This document shows, piece by piece, positions 25,609-33,676 of a stretch of 64,000 bases of DNA. Positions within the stretch are counted from its first letter, which is position 1. Each line of letters opens with the position of its first letter. The translations under genes and the position numbers were made by a program. The notes beneath the pieces are model-generated. The model was not told the DNA's origin. It was given only the letters and a program-made list of their open reading frames with translations, and made no database searches. This DNA is from Microlunatus parietis (lineage in GTDB: Bacteria > Actinomycetota > Actinomycetes > Propionibacteriales > Propionibacteriaceae), in contig NZ_JACCBU010000001.1 in assembly GCF_013407955.1 (NCBI RefSeq), positions 5,270,001-5,334,000 on the forward strand. The letters run 5' to 3'.

Positions 25609-26439
25609 GTCGCCGTTGGAGCCCGTGCCCGGTGCGACCACGTGTTGCGAGCACTCCGCGCAGAGCCCCGGCCAATGGGGCTTGCGGATCATCAAGGCGA
25701 CCGGATGCCCGCCGGCACGGCCTATCCGATCTTGGACCGACGACGATGCCCAGCCCGGCCCTCGGCGCCGGCTCTCGCTTCACGCCCGACGGCGCCGCGG
25801 CGGTGGTCGACCTGTGCGCGGCCCACGACCAGCGGCCGGGGTCGGCGGTCCACCAACCGAAGCCGTCATGATCATGGTCGCCGCGGTCCTGCTGCCACCC
25901 GATCAACGGTCCGTTCGGCGCGAGCAGAGGCCGGCCGACCTGCAGGGCTGTGCTGAACCGGACATCCCGTCCCACCAGATCAGCCTCGTGCGCTCGCCGT
26001 GGCTCTCCGTATCCCGAGAACCGTCATGCTTCCGATCGGTCGCATGCGCCTCTTCCGTTCCCCGCCGACGTGCCGCTGGCCATCGCCCCGGGCTTGCCCT
26101 TGCTGATCGGAATCGGCCCGCTGCCCGTTCCCGTAGCCGGCCCAGTGGTCACTCTGGCCACAAGTTTTTCACGTTACGTGAAAAACTGTCGCTTACAGGG
26201 TGATGCAGAACCGTAGGCACCGTCGCCGAAGACCTTGCGGCCCTGCTCGTACTCAAGGCCTACGACCGGAGTGAATTTCAGCCGGGCAGTCGCGGCGGAA
26301 ATCCACAGCGGTCGCGTCGTGAGGCGGACGCCGTCCAGGCCGACCGGCGACTGGCACGATGGTGCACTTTGCTGCACGGAGAGACGGCGGAGTCCGCTCG
26401 ACGAGGTCACCGCACCAACAAGATCTTCCTCGGGTGAGG
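25609..26439. other. Gene-free region with decayed sequence
   Basis: No credible gene is seen in about 830 bases. Open frames are arginine/proline-rich shadows. It holds a strong palindrome at 26164-26186 and runs into a broken VOC-family gene. The area looks like gene decay between the FG-GAP gene and the truncated YdeI-type gene. Confidence 0.55.
26164..26186. promoter_or_regulatory. Orphan 23-bp operator-like palindrome
   Basis: GTTTTTCACG (26164-26173) and CGTGAAAAAC (26177-26186) are perfect reverse complements around TTA. The dyad TTCACGTnACGTGAA looks like a repressor operator, but no intact gene starts next to it. It may be left over from a lost gene. Confidence 0.5.
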
Positions 26440-26687
26440 ACGGCGTAGAGGTCGACGTTGTTGCCGCCCGGATCTCGTACGGTCGCGAACCGGTGTCCTC
26501 AGGGTGCGTCGAAGCGTTCGTGGGCACTGTCGAATCCCGACGTCAGTCAGTTCGCAATGGGCGCCAGCTCGCACTCAATGTGGTCGCCGATCGCATCTCC
26601 GAAGTCGAGGCCGAGCCGACGACAGAAGTCGACCGCTGCCGCGCCATCGGAGACGATGAGGTCCAGAGCGTTCGCCTGTGGTTTCAT
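26440..26687 (-). pseudogene. Broken VOC (glyoxalase/bleomycin-resistance) family gene
   Basis: The N-terminus (MKPQANALDLIVSD..., then AVDFCRRLGLDFGD and DHIECELAPIAN) is typical of the family. An in-frame TGA follows after 46 residues. The same frame then continues with GFDSAHERFDAP, a second TGA where the family has Trp, and GHRFATVRDPGGNNVDLYAVL, the family C-terminal motif. About 30 to 50 middle residues are missing. So an internal deletion and two stops have destroyed the gene while leaving the frame. It starts two bases after the stop of the YdeI-type gene (TGATCATG), so the two once formed an operon. Confidence 0.75.
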
Positions 26688-26689
26688 GA

Positions 26690-27037
26690 TCATCCTGTCT
26701 CGTCCGGGCTGGCGCGCTTGCGGAACTCGGCGAAACCGGCCGGGCGCATCCGGCCGGACTCGATCAGTCGCTCGGCGGCGGCGACGTTGAGTTGCGACCA
26801 ACGGCTGCCGCGACGGCGCGGCGAGTACCGCTGGAAGTAGGTCGTCTGGTCGCCCCGGCGGCGGTGGCTGTCGATCCAGCCGAAGCAGAGCGCGACCTCG
26901 GTCGCTTCGGCCGGCTGCACCGACGCGACACCCGAGGCCTTCTTGGCGATCTTGATCCAGATCTCGCTCTCGGAGTGGTGGTGGGCTTCGAGCCAGGCCT
27001 CCCACTCGCGTGCATCTCGTGCGGTGATCACGTTCAT
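26690..27037 (-). CDS. YdeI/OmpD-associated family protein, C-terminally short
   Basis: 115 residues. ITARDAREWEAWLEAHHHSE, IWIKIAKKASG, ALCFGWIDSHRRRGDQTTYFQRYSPRR and WSQLNVAAAERLIESGRMRPAGF are the family landmarks. Usual members are ~180-200 residues and continue for another ~70; here the protein ends at KRASPDETG. It may be a truncated but still translated remnant, in line with the broken gene after it. Function of the family is unknown. Confidence 0.75.
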   Translation of the reverse strand: MNVITARDAREWEAWLEAHHHSESEIWIKIAKKASGVASVQPAEATEVALCFGWIDSHRRRGDQTTYFQRYSPRRRGSRWSQLNVAAAERLIESGRMRPAGFAEFRKRASPDETG

Positions 27038-27091
27038 GACTCCAGGCTCTCGCCTGAAGTGCTCACCTTGTGCACACTTTGTTCGTCCGGC

Positions 27092-28087
27092 TCAACCCAG
27101 GACGCGTTGCAGTTCCGGGACCAACCGCTCGACGGCGTACGGAATCGACAGCACGCTGTTGTACGTCATCGCGCCGCGGGTGTCGGTGTCGGGGATGATC
27201 GTGCGCCCGTCCCGGACCACCGGCAGCGCCTGCAGGACCTTGTCCTTGTCGGTGAAGGACCGGTCGGCCGGCTGATCGGCGAGCAGGATCAGGACGTCCC
27301 CGTCGACCAGGTCGAGACGTTCGGGCGAGACCTCGATGAAGTAGCTCTTGCCGTCGTCCAGGGCGCCGAGCCGCTCGGGCAGCCGGAAGCCGAGCTGCGC
27401 CATCACCCGGCCACGGGCGTCCGTCGGCGTGTAGGCACCGTACTTGCCTTGGAAGGGCAGCATGACCGTAGCGGTTCTGCCCTTGAACTGAGGATGATCC
27501 GCAGCCGCACCGGACAACGCCTGCTCGGCCTGCTCGATCAGCCGATCGCCCTCGGCGGAGCGGCCCAGCGCCGTGACGATCAGGCGGGTCGCAGCGTCCA
27601 TCGGCACCGTGTACGCCGCGTGTTCGGCCGGCCGCGCGATCGTCGGGGCGATCTGGGAGAGGCGGTCGTAGACGTCCTGCTCGAAGCCGGCCGATACGCC
27701 GATGATCAGGTCCGGTTCCAGCGCGGCGAGTTGCTCGAGGTTCGGTTCGGCGTCGGACTGCAGGCGCAGCGGCCGGTCACCGTGGATGAGTTCCTCCGCC
27801 CAGGGGCCCAATCCGGTCTCGGGATAGAAGGTGTAGCCGGTGACGGCGATCGGGGTGGTGCCGAGCGCCAGCACCGCATCGGCGTCGGTGACGCCGAGCG
27901 TGATGATCTTGGTCGGCCGGCTCTCGATCGTGGTCCGGCCGAACACGTGCTCGATGGTGACCGGGAACTGGTCGTTCCCCGGCCCGTTCCCGCCGTCGGG
28001 CTGGGCCGGCGAACCGACCGTGGCGCAGCCGGCCACGGCGAGCAGGGTCAGGACAGCGAGAAGCGCATGAAGCCGGATGAACCGCAC
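27092..28087 (-). CDS. Iron-siderophore ABC transporter substrate-binding lipoprotein
   Basis: 331 residues from GTG 28087, chosen because it gives a normal signal (IRLHALLAVLTLLAVAGC, lipobox Cys) and has GGAAAGG upstream; the frame is open 57 bases further. The binding fold starts FPVTIEHVFGRTTIESRP, closely like the paralogue at 7516 (FPVTIKHAFGETTLGSRP). It would deliver ferric siderophore to an ABC importer not seen in the window. An imperfect iron box lies 26 bases upstream. Confidence 0.9.
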   Translation of the reverse strand: MRFIRLHALLAVLTLLAVAGCATVGSPAQPDGGNGPGNDQFPVTIEHVFGRTTIESRPTKIITLGVTDADAVLALGTTPIAVTGYTFYPETGLGPWAEELIHGDRPLRLQSDAEPNLEQLAALEPDLIIGVSAGFEQDVYDRLSQIAPTIARPAEHAAYTVPMDAATRLIVTALGRSAEGDRLIEQAEQALSGAAADHPQFKGRTATVMLPFQGKYGAYTPTDARGRVMAQLGFRLPERLGALDDGKSYFIEVSPERLDLVDGDVLILLADQPADRSFTDKDKVLQALPVVRDGRTIIPDTDTRGAMTYNSVLSIPYAVERLVPELQRVLG

Positions 28088-28112
28088 GAGCAACCTTTCC
28101 GTTTTGGTGAGG

Positions 28113-28131
28113 AAAGGCAACGCTAACCTGG
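28113..28131. promoter_or_regulatory. Imperfect iron box before siderophore-binding gene
   Basis: AAAGGCAACGCTAACCTGG matches the IdeR/DtxR consensus at 12 of 19 positions, with an intact CTAACCT half-site. It lies just before the ribosome site of the minus-strand lipoprotein gene. Weaker than the site at 7488. Confidence 0.5.
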
Positions 28132-28140
28132 GGCCGCGGG

Positions 28141-28767
28141 TCACCAGAGCTCGGGCCAGGCGACGCCCAGCTCGGCCAGCAGCTCCCGCAGCAGCGGCAG
28201 GCTGATCCCGACCACGGTGTGGTGATCACCGTCGATGCTCGTGACGAACGGCCCGCCGAGGCCGTCGATGGTGAACGCGCCGGCCACCTGGAGCGGCTCC
28301 CCGGTCGCGACGTACGCCTCGATCTCGGCGTCGGACAGGTCGGCGAACCGGACCCGGGTGCTCGCGGTGCGATTGCGCTCCCGCACCTCGTCGCCGTCGA
28401 TGATCATGATCTGGTGTCCGGTGTGCAGTACGCCCTCGCGGCCCCGCATCCGGCGCCACCGGCCCACCGCCTCGGCATGATCAGCCGGCTTCCCGTACGG
28501 CCGCCCGTCCAGCTCCAGCAGCGAATCGCCGCCCAGCACGATCGTCGGGCCGGCCACGCCCTCGGCCCGGAGCCGGCCGACCACGGCGGTGGCCTTGAGC
28601 CGCGCCAGTTCGGCCACCAGGTCCGGCACCCGGTCCGCGTGGACGGCGTCCTCGTCCACTCCGGAGACGATCACCTCGGGATCGAGGCCCGCGGAGCGCA
28701 GCGTCGCCAGCCGGGCCGGCGAGGCCGAACCGAGCACCAGTCGCCAGGGTTTGCCCGTTCCAGTCAC
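28141..28767 (-). CDS. maf: Maf-type nucleotide pyrophosphatase
   Basis: 208 residues from GTG 28767 (AGGG eight bases upstream). RLVLGSASPARLATLRSAG is the canonical Maf start, VSGVDEDAV follows, and VLGGDSLLELDGRPYGKP carries the catalytic GxDxxxxxxG motif. QVAGAFTIDGLGGPFVTSIDG is the typical C-terminal motif. Maf proteins hydrolyse non-canonical or modified NTPs as housecleaning and affect septation. It follows accE by 10 bases on the same strand, the usual actinobacterial order, though the expected accD is absent. Confidence 0.93.
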   Translation of the reverse strand: MTGTGKPWRLVLGSASPARLATLRSAGLDPEVIVSGVDEDAVHADRVPDLVAELARLKATAVVGRLRAEGVAGPTIVLGGDSLLELDGRPYGKPADHAEAVGRWRRMRGREGVLHTGHQIMIIDGDEVRERNRTASTRVRFADLSDAEIEAYVATGEPLQVAGAFTIDGLGGPFVTSIDGDHHTVVGISLPLLRELLAELGVAWPELW

Positions 28768-28777
28768 GCCGGTCACC

Positions 28778-28933
28778 CTAACGTGAGCCGCCGCGCCGTA
28801 CGTCGCGCCAATAGCCCGCCCAGCCACGGGATCGGCCGGCGGCGGAACGGGCCCGGAGCGCGGTCAGCGCGGCGATCACGGCCGCGATCTCCTCGTCGGT
28901 CGGGTTGCCGCGGATGACGGTCGGCTCGGTCAC
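28778..28933 (-). CDS. accE: Acyl-CoA carboxylase epsilon subunit
   Basis: 51 residues from GTG 28933. VIRGNPTDEEIAAVIAALTA is the conserved core of the short AccE/PccE family, followed by a basic GWAGYWRDVRRGG tail. The subunit stabilises the alpha-beta acyl-CoA carboxylase complex of actinobacteria. In the usual order birA is divergent from accD-accE-maf; here accE lies directly next to birA (24 bases between starts) and the carboxyltransferase gene is missing from the locus. Confidence 0.88.
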   Translation of the reverse strand: MTEPTVIRGNPTDEEIAAVIAALTALRARSAAGRSRGWAGYWRDVRRGGSR

Positions 28934-28957
28934 TGGGCCAGCGTAGGCTTTCCGCCC

Positions 28958-29764
28958 GTGCCGTACGACGAGCCGCTGGATGCCGCCGAACTCCGCGCCG
29001 CGCTGACCGGGCCCGGCTCGCTCTGGCGAGACGTCCAACTGATCGACGAGACCGGCTCGACGAACACCGACCTCGCCGCGCAGGCGCGGGCCGGCGCGCC
29101 GTCCGGCACGGTCCTGATCGCCGAGCACCAGACCGCCGCCCGGGGCCGGCTGGGTCGCAGCTGGACCGCGCCGCCGGGCACCGCGATCGCGCTGTCGCTG
29201 CTGGTCCGGCCGGAGGTCCCGGCCGCCCGCTGGACCTGGCTGCCGCTGCTGACCGGGATCGCCGTGAGCGAGTCGTTGCAGCGCGCCGCGAAGGTGCCGG
29301 CCGACCTGAAATGGCCGAACGACGTGCTGGTCCGGGACCGCAAGCTCTGCGGCATCCTGGCCGAGCGGGTCGAGCCGGCCGGCGGCGCCGAGACGGCCGG
29401 CTGCGTGATCGGGATCGGGATCAACGTCGGCCTGACCGAGGAGCAACTGCCGGTGCCGACCGCGACCTCGCTCCGGCTGCAGCCCGACGCCGCGCCGGTG
29501 GGCCGGTCGACGATGATCATCACGGTGCTGCGGGCGTTCGCGCTGCTCTACGCCGAGTGGCGCGAATCGGTCGACGACACCGCGCTCGCGGCCGCCTACC
29601 TGGCCCGGTGCGGCACGGTCGGCCGCCGGGTCCGGGTGACCCTGCCCGGGGCCGAGGACGTGGTCGGCGAGGCGGAGGCGATCGACGCCGACGGACGGTT
29701 GGTGGTGCGGACCGAGGCCGGCCGGCGCGCGTTCGGAGCGGGCGACATCGTGCACCTGCGCTGA
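28958..29764 (+). CDS. birA: Biotin--[acetyl-CoA-carboxylase] ligase
   Basis: 268 residues, without the N-terminal DNA-binding domain of bifunctional BirA. QLIDETGSTNTDLAAQA begins the catalytic domain, AEHQTAARGRLGRSW holds the GRGRxGR-type biotinyl-adenylate loop, LKWPNDVLVRDRKLCGIL the KWPND motif, and VIGIGINVGL the next strand. The C-terminal SH3-like cap runs from ~215. It attaches biotin to carboxylase carrier proteins, in keeping with its divergent neighbour accE. GTG start at 28958. Confidence 0.95.
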   Translation: MPYDEPLDAAELRAALTGPGSLWRDVQLIDETGSTNTDLAAQARAGAPSGTVLIAEHQTAARGRLGRSWTAPPGTAIALSLLVRPEVPAARWTWLPLLTGIAVSESLQRAAKVPADLKWPNDVLVRDRKLCGILAERVEPAGGAETAGCVIGIGINVGLTEEQLPVPTATSLRLQPDAAPVGRSTMIITVLRAFALLYAEWRESVDDTALAAAYLARCGTVGRRVRVTLPGAEDVVGEAEAIDADGRLVVRTEAGRRAFGAGDIVHLR

Positions 29765-29800
29765 TGCACGGGCTCGTCCACGTGTGTCACGATGGGCGGC

Positions 29801-30340
29801 ATGGGATTACCGGCCAAGCTGCTGGGCGCCGACGAACACGTCGTGCTGCACATGCGGACCCATGGAAAAGCACTGATCCTGCCCGCGCTCGCCCTGGTGC
29901 TGTGCGGTGCCCTGATCGGAGTCGGGCTCGCCCTGATCCCCGTGGACTACCGGCCGGTCGGGCAGTACTTCATCGTCGGCATCGGGCTGGTCCTGATCTT
30001 CTGGTGGTCGCTGATTCCGTTCCTGAACTGGCTGACCCGGACCTACACGGTCACCAATCGCCGGCTGATCACTCGCTGGGGCATCCTGAACAAGATCGGC
30101 AAGGACCTGCCGCTGATCAGGATCAACGACGTCTCGTACGAGCGCAGTCTGCTGGACCGGATCCTCGGTTGCGGCACCCTCAACATCCAGACCGCCGCCG
30201 ACGCCGGGCCGATCGTGCTGGACGACGTGCCGGACGTCGAGCGGGTGCACGTCGTGATGACCGAGCTGCTGTTCGGCACCGGAGGCCACGAGCAGGGCAG
30301 CCTGCCGGCCGAGCCGCCGGACCGGGACTCGGACACGTGA
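29801..30340 (+). CDS. PH-domain (bPH2/YdbS-like) membrane protein
   Basis: 179 residues. Two hydrophobic segments (ALILPALALVLCGALIGVGL and FIVGIGLVLIFWWSLIPF) are followed by a bacterial PH-like domain (YTVTNRRLITRWGILNKIG, DLPLIRINDVSYERSLLDRI, GTLNIQTAADAGP). Function of these domains in bacteria is not settled; they are common next to birA in actinobacteria. ATG 29801 is chosen; an in-frame ATG lies nine bases upstream. The stop overlaps the enoyl-CoA hydratase GTG by 4 bases. Confidence 0.88.
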   Translation: MGLPAKLLGADEHVVLHMRTHGKALILPALALVLCGALIGVGLALIPVDYRPVGQYFIVGIGLVLIFWWSLIPFLNWLTRTYTVTNRRLITRWGILNKIGKDLPLIRINDVSYERSLLDRILGCGTLNIQTAADAGPIVLDDVPDVERVHVVMTELLFGTGGHEQGSLPAEPPDRDSDT

Positions 30341-31116
30341 CGCAGCCGGTGGAGACCCGGCCGGCCGCCGAGCACGTCACCGAGTTGATCTTGAACCGGG
30401 CCGAGGCGCTGAACGCGATCTCCACCGCGCTGGCCGAATCGATCACCACGGCCTGCGCCGCCGTGTCCCAAGGCGCCGCGACGGACGTCGTCGTGATCAC
30501 CAGTGCATCGGAGAAGGCGTTCAGTGTCGGCGCGGATCTCAAGGAACGGGCCGGTTTCAGCGATGATCAACTCGGTCGTCAACGGCCGGTGCTGCGAGCC
30601 GCCTTCGCTGCCGTACGGGAGCTGCCGATGCCGGTGATCGCCGTCGTGGAGGGGTACGCGCTCGGCGGCGGCTGCGAGCTGGCCCTGGCCGCCGACGTGA
30701 TCATCGCCGGGGCGGACGCCACGTTCGGGCTGCCGGAGACGTCGGTCGGGCTGGTGCCGGGTGGCGGCGGCACCCAGGCCCTGCCGCGCCGGGTCGGCCC
30801 GGCCCGGGCGGCCGAGTTGATCTTCACCGGCCGGCGGGTGCCGGCCGACGAGGCGGGCCGGATCGGGCTGGCCGACCGGGTGGTCCCGGCCGGCACGGCG
30901 CGGGCGGCGGCCCTTGAGTTGGCGGCGTCGATCGCGAGCAACTCACCGCTCGCCGTACGCGCCGCCAAGAAGGCCCTCCGCGACGGCGCCGACCGGCCCT
31001 GGTCCGAGGCGCTCGAGGTCGAGGACCGGGCCTGGCGGGCCGCGGCGTTCTCGGCCGACCGGCGTGAGGGCATCGCCGCTTTCGTGGAGAAGCGGCGACC
31101 GGAGTGGGTCCGATGA
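30337..31116 (+). CDS. Enoyl-CoA hydratase/isomerase family protein
   Basis: 259 residues from GTG 30337. Crotonase fold: LILNRAEALNAIST opens it, FSVGADLKERAGF gives the first oxyanion-hole segment, VEGYALGGGCELALAADVI the second, and FGLPETSVGLVPGGGGTQ has the catalytic Glu region. KKALRDGADRPWSEAL and the C-terminal helix follow. It probably hydrates a 2-enoyl-CoA; substrate is not defined. Overlaps the PH-domain gene and the GtrA gene by 4 bases each, forming a birA-PH-echA-gtrA run. Confidence 0.9.
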   Translation: MTQPVETRPAAEHVTELILNRAEALNAISTALAESITTACAAVSQGAATDVVVITSASEKAFSVGADLKERAGFSDDQLGRQRPVLRAAFAAVRELPMPVIAVVEGYALGGGCELALAADVIIAGADATFGLPETSVGLVPGGGGTQALPRRVGPARAAELIFTGRRVPADEAGRIGLADRVVPAGTARAAALELAASIASNSPLAVRAAKKALRDGADRPWSEALEVEDRAWRAAAFSADRREGIAAFVEKRRPEWVR

Positions 31117-31568
31117 CGTCCGGGACGGCCAACATGTCGGAGCCCGCAGACCGGCCGGAGCCGATGCCTCTGGGCACCCAGCTGTTCCGGTTCGTCGCGA
31201 CCGGCGGGCTGTCCGCGATCGTCGACTTCGGCTCCTGGACCCTGCTCACCCTGCTCGGTGTGAACGTCTCGCTGGCCAAGGCGGTCGGCTTCCTGCTCGG
31301 CACCACGACCGCCTACCTGATCAACCGGCGCTGGACCTTCAAGGCGACCCACTCGGCCCGCCGGTTCGTCGCCGTCTTCGTGCTCTACCTGGTGACGTTC
31401 TTCCTCAACACCGGCCTGACCCTGCTCGTGTTCTGGGCCCTGCAGCGCTACGGCCCGCCGGAGCTGCCGCAGATCGGGGCCCAGGTGATCGCCTTCGTGA
31501 TCGGCCAGGGCGCCGCGACCACGGTCAACTTCCTGGTCCAGCGCCTGTTGATCTTCCGCATCCGGTGA
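31113..31568 (+). CDS. GtrA family membrane protein
   Basis: 151 residues with four predicted membrane segments. LFRFVATGGLSAIVDFGSWT opens the GtrA domain, ATTTAYLINRRWTFKA is its conserved loop, and FVIGQGAATTVNFLVQRLLI the last helix. GtrA proteins help flip or transfer lipid-linked sugars for cell-surface polysaccharides. ATG overlaps the echA stop (ATGA). It converges with the aldo/keto reductase gene with no gap. Confidence 0.9.
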   Translation: MTSGTANMSEPADRPEPMPLGTQLFRFVATGGLSAIVDFGSWTLLTLLGVNVSLAKAVGFLLGTTTAYLINRRWTFKATHSARRFVAVFVLYLVTFFLNTGLTLLVFWALQRYGPPELPQIGAQVIAFVIGQGAATTVNFLVQRLLIFRIR

Positions 31569-32648
31569 TCACGACGGCCACCACGGGCTGCGGTCCCGGA
31601 TCCGCTGCTGGCCACGACTGACCAGGCCCCGATAGTTCCTGCCCGGATACCACGGCATGCCGGCCAGCTCCGCGAAACCGTCCAGCTCGGAGAGCTCCGC
31701 GACCAGCCGACGTCGCTGCTCCGGGTCCGGCAACGGCCCCCGCAGCGCGCGAAGATTCTCGGTCAGGTGATCGGGATTCGACGTCGCCGGCAGCACCGCG
31801 GTCACCGCCGGATGGGCGATCACCCACTTCAGGTACAGCTCGGGCCAGCTGGTGATCCCGAGCTCTGCGGCGAAGCCCGGCAGCGGCTTGCCCTCCGTGA
31901 TCGCGGGCAGGCGACCCTTCTCCAGCGGCATGTTGACGAAGACCGCGGTACCCCGATCGGCGGCCGCCCCGAGCACCCGTTCCTCGGCGATCCGGGTGTG
32001 CACCGAGTAGTGCACCTGGATCGCGTCCAGATCGCCGGTCTCGATCCACCGGACCAGGAGGTCGAAGTAGGCCGGATCGTGGTGGGTCACGGACAGGTGC
32101 CGGATCCGTCCCTCGGCCTTCCACGCGTGCAGGAGCGGAACGATCACGTCCACGTTGACCAGGTTGTGGCAGGCCACGATGTCCAGCGGTCGGTCCCGGG
32201 TCAGCCGTTCCATCGACCGCCGCAGGCTGGCCTCGGCGTGGCTGTCGTCCCAGAGGAAGTCGCCGGTGGACCAGATCTTGTTCATGAGGAAGGCCCGGTC
32301 GGCGACCCCGCGGAGGAAGCGGCCGAGATTGACCTCCGCGCGCCCGTACAGCGGAGAGGTGTCGATCACCCGTCCGCCGCCACGCCAGAAGCGACGGGTC
32401 ACCTCCTCGATCCGCCGCGTGTCGTCGCCGGGGAGCGAATCGAAAGTCATGAACGTGCCCAGCCCGACCGCCGGCACCTGCTGACCGGTGCGTGGGAACG
32501 GGCGGAGGATCGGCCGGGCTTGATCATTCGGCCCGGCGGCGGCCGGCGGCGCGGTGACGAGATCGGTGGCGATCAGACCGGCGACGGTGAGGCCGCCGGC
32601 GCCGAGCACGGCGCGTCGGGACGGGTGCTGATCTGCGTTGTCGATCAT
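31569..32648 (-). CDS. Tat-exported aldo/keto reductase-like protein
   Basis: 359 residues from ATG 32648. A Tat signal (SRRAVLGAGGLTVAGLIATD) precedes an AKR barrel: VPAVGLGTFMTFDSLPG, VIDTSPLYGRAEVNLGRFL (with the Asp and Tyr of the catalytic set), FLMNKIWS (Lys), and DIVACHNLVNVDV with His. SVTHHDPAYFDLL and YSVHTRIAE complete the barrel. Export of a nicotinamide-dependent fold is unusual; secreted AKR-like members may use another cofactor or partner. The divergent LysR gene, 109 bases away, probably regulates it. Confidence 0.85.
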   Translation of the reverse strand: MIDNADQHPSRRAVLGAGGLTVAGLIATDLVTAPPAAAGPNDQARPILRPFPRTGQQVPAVGLGTFMTFDSLPGDDTRRIEEVTRRFWRGGGRVIDTSPLYGRAEVNLGRFLRGVADRAFLMNKIWSTGDFLWDDSHAEASLRRSMERLTRDRPLDIVACHNLVNVDVIVPLLHAWKAEGRIRHLSVTHHDPAYFDLLVRWIETGDLDAIQVHYSVHTRIAEERVLGAAADRGTAVFVNMPLEKGRLPAITEGKPLPGFAAELGITSWPELYLKWVIAHPAVTAVLPATSNPDHLTENLRALRGPLPDPEQRRRLVAELSELDGFAELAGMPWYPGRNYRGLVSRGQQRIRDRSPWWPS

Positions 32649-32744
32649 GGAGGGATTCCTTCTGTGGTTGGGGTCTGCGCCTGGAACAACGGCCGGCGCC
32701 GACGGTGCGACTCCCACGTCGCCAGACCCGGTTGGTCGGTCCGG

Positions 32745-32759
32745 ATACCCTGCGGGTAT
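32745..32759. promoter_or_regulatory. LysR-type palindrome overlapping a start codon
   Basis: ATACCC (32745-32750), TGC, GGGTAT (32754-32759) form a perfect 15-base dyad that includes a T-N11-A pattern and overlaps the ATG of the LysR gene (32758-32760). It lies between divergent LysR and AKR genes, as expected for an autoregulatory operator. Confidence 0.55.
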
Positions 32760-33666
32760 GTCGGTGGAGTTGCGCCTGATGCAGTACGTGATCGCGGTCG
32801 CCGAAGAGGGCAGCTTCCAGCGCGCCGCCGTCCGGCTGCACATGGCCCAGCCGCCGCTCAGCCGCCAGATCCAAGCCCTGGAACGCGAATTGGGGGTACG
32901 GCTGTTCGAACGCCGACCGACCCGGGTGACGGAGGCGGGTCAGGTGTTCGTCGACCTGGCCCGGGGCGTGCTGGCGGCGGCGGACCGTACGGTTCGACTG
33001 ACCCGGCGAGCCGCCGGACCTGCCACGGTGCGGGTCGGCTACGGGCCGACGGTCGGTCATGCGGAGCTGCCGACCTTGATCACCGCCGTCGCCGATCGCG
33101 CGCCCGACCTGATCTTGACCACGCGGGATGGCTGGGACCACGCGCTGGTCGACGCGCTCCGCTCGGGCGAGCTGGACGTCCTGCTGGGCCGCCACCTGCC
33201 GGTGCCGGACGGCTTCACGGCCGAGGTGCTGCGGCGCGAGCCGTATGTGGTCTGCCTGCCGGCCGGATCGCCGTGGGCGGCGAGCACGGCCCCGCTCGCC
33301 CTCGCCGCGCTGCGCGGGGAGCCGTTCCGGTTCCTGGATCGAGACCTCGCACCCGACTACCACGATGCCGTGCTCGCGGTGCTGCGCCGAGCCGGCGAGT
33401 TCGAGATCCAGCGCACACCCCTACCCGGCCTGCGCAATCCGCTGGCCGTCGGTGACGGCGGTTTCATGCTGCTGCCGCGGTCGGTCGCGACCCGACTGCC
33501 CGGTGCCGTGGTCCGCGCGATCACGGACCCGCTGCCGCCAGTGGACCTGAAGCTGATCCGTCCGGTCCGCCCGGATGGTGCCGTCACCGCGTTTCTCCGG
33601 ATCGCCCGGTCCGTCGCGGTCGACGCCGGCTGGCTGCCGACTGAGCCGGCAGCGGTCGCCCAGTAG
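32758..33666 (+). CDS. LysR family transcriptional regulator
   Basis: 302 residues. Residues 1-60 are the LysR winged helix (LRLMQYVIAVAEEGSFQRAA, LHMAQPPLSRQIQALERELG, LFERRPTRVTEAGQVF). A linker helix and a periplasmic-binding-like effector domain follow (VRVGYGPTVGHAELPTLI, GELDVLLGRHLP). Effector unknown. Divergent from an exported aldo/keto reductase, the likely target. A dyad overlapping the start suggests autorepression; a start at 32758 implies a very short leader or leaderless mRNA if the promoter lies before the dyad. Confidence 0.92.
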   Translation: MSVELRLMQYVIAVAEEGSFQRAAVRLHMAQPPLSRQIQALERELGVRLFERRPTRVTEAGQVFVDLARGVLAAADRTVRLTRRAAGPATVRVGYGPTVGHAELPTLITAVADRAPDLILTTRDGWDHALVDALRSGELDVLLGRHLPVPDGFTAEVLRREPYVVCLPAGSPWAASTAPLALAALRGEPFRFLDRDLAPDYHDAVLAVLRRAGEFEIQRTPLPGLRNPLAVGDGGFMLLPRSVATRLPGAVVRAITDPLPPVDLKLIRPVRPDGAVTAFLRIARSVAVDAGWLPTEPAAVAQ

Positions 33667-33676
33667 GCTGACCGGC

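Noticed and set aside
26235-26840. 201-codon plus-strand frame
   Set aside because: Antisense to the broken VOC gene and the YdeI-type gene, both of which show family motifs on the minus strand.
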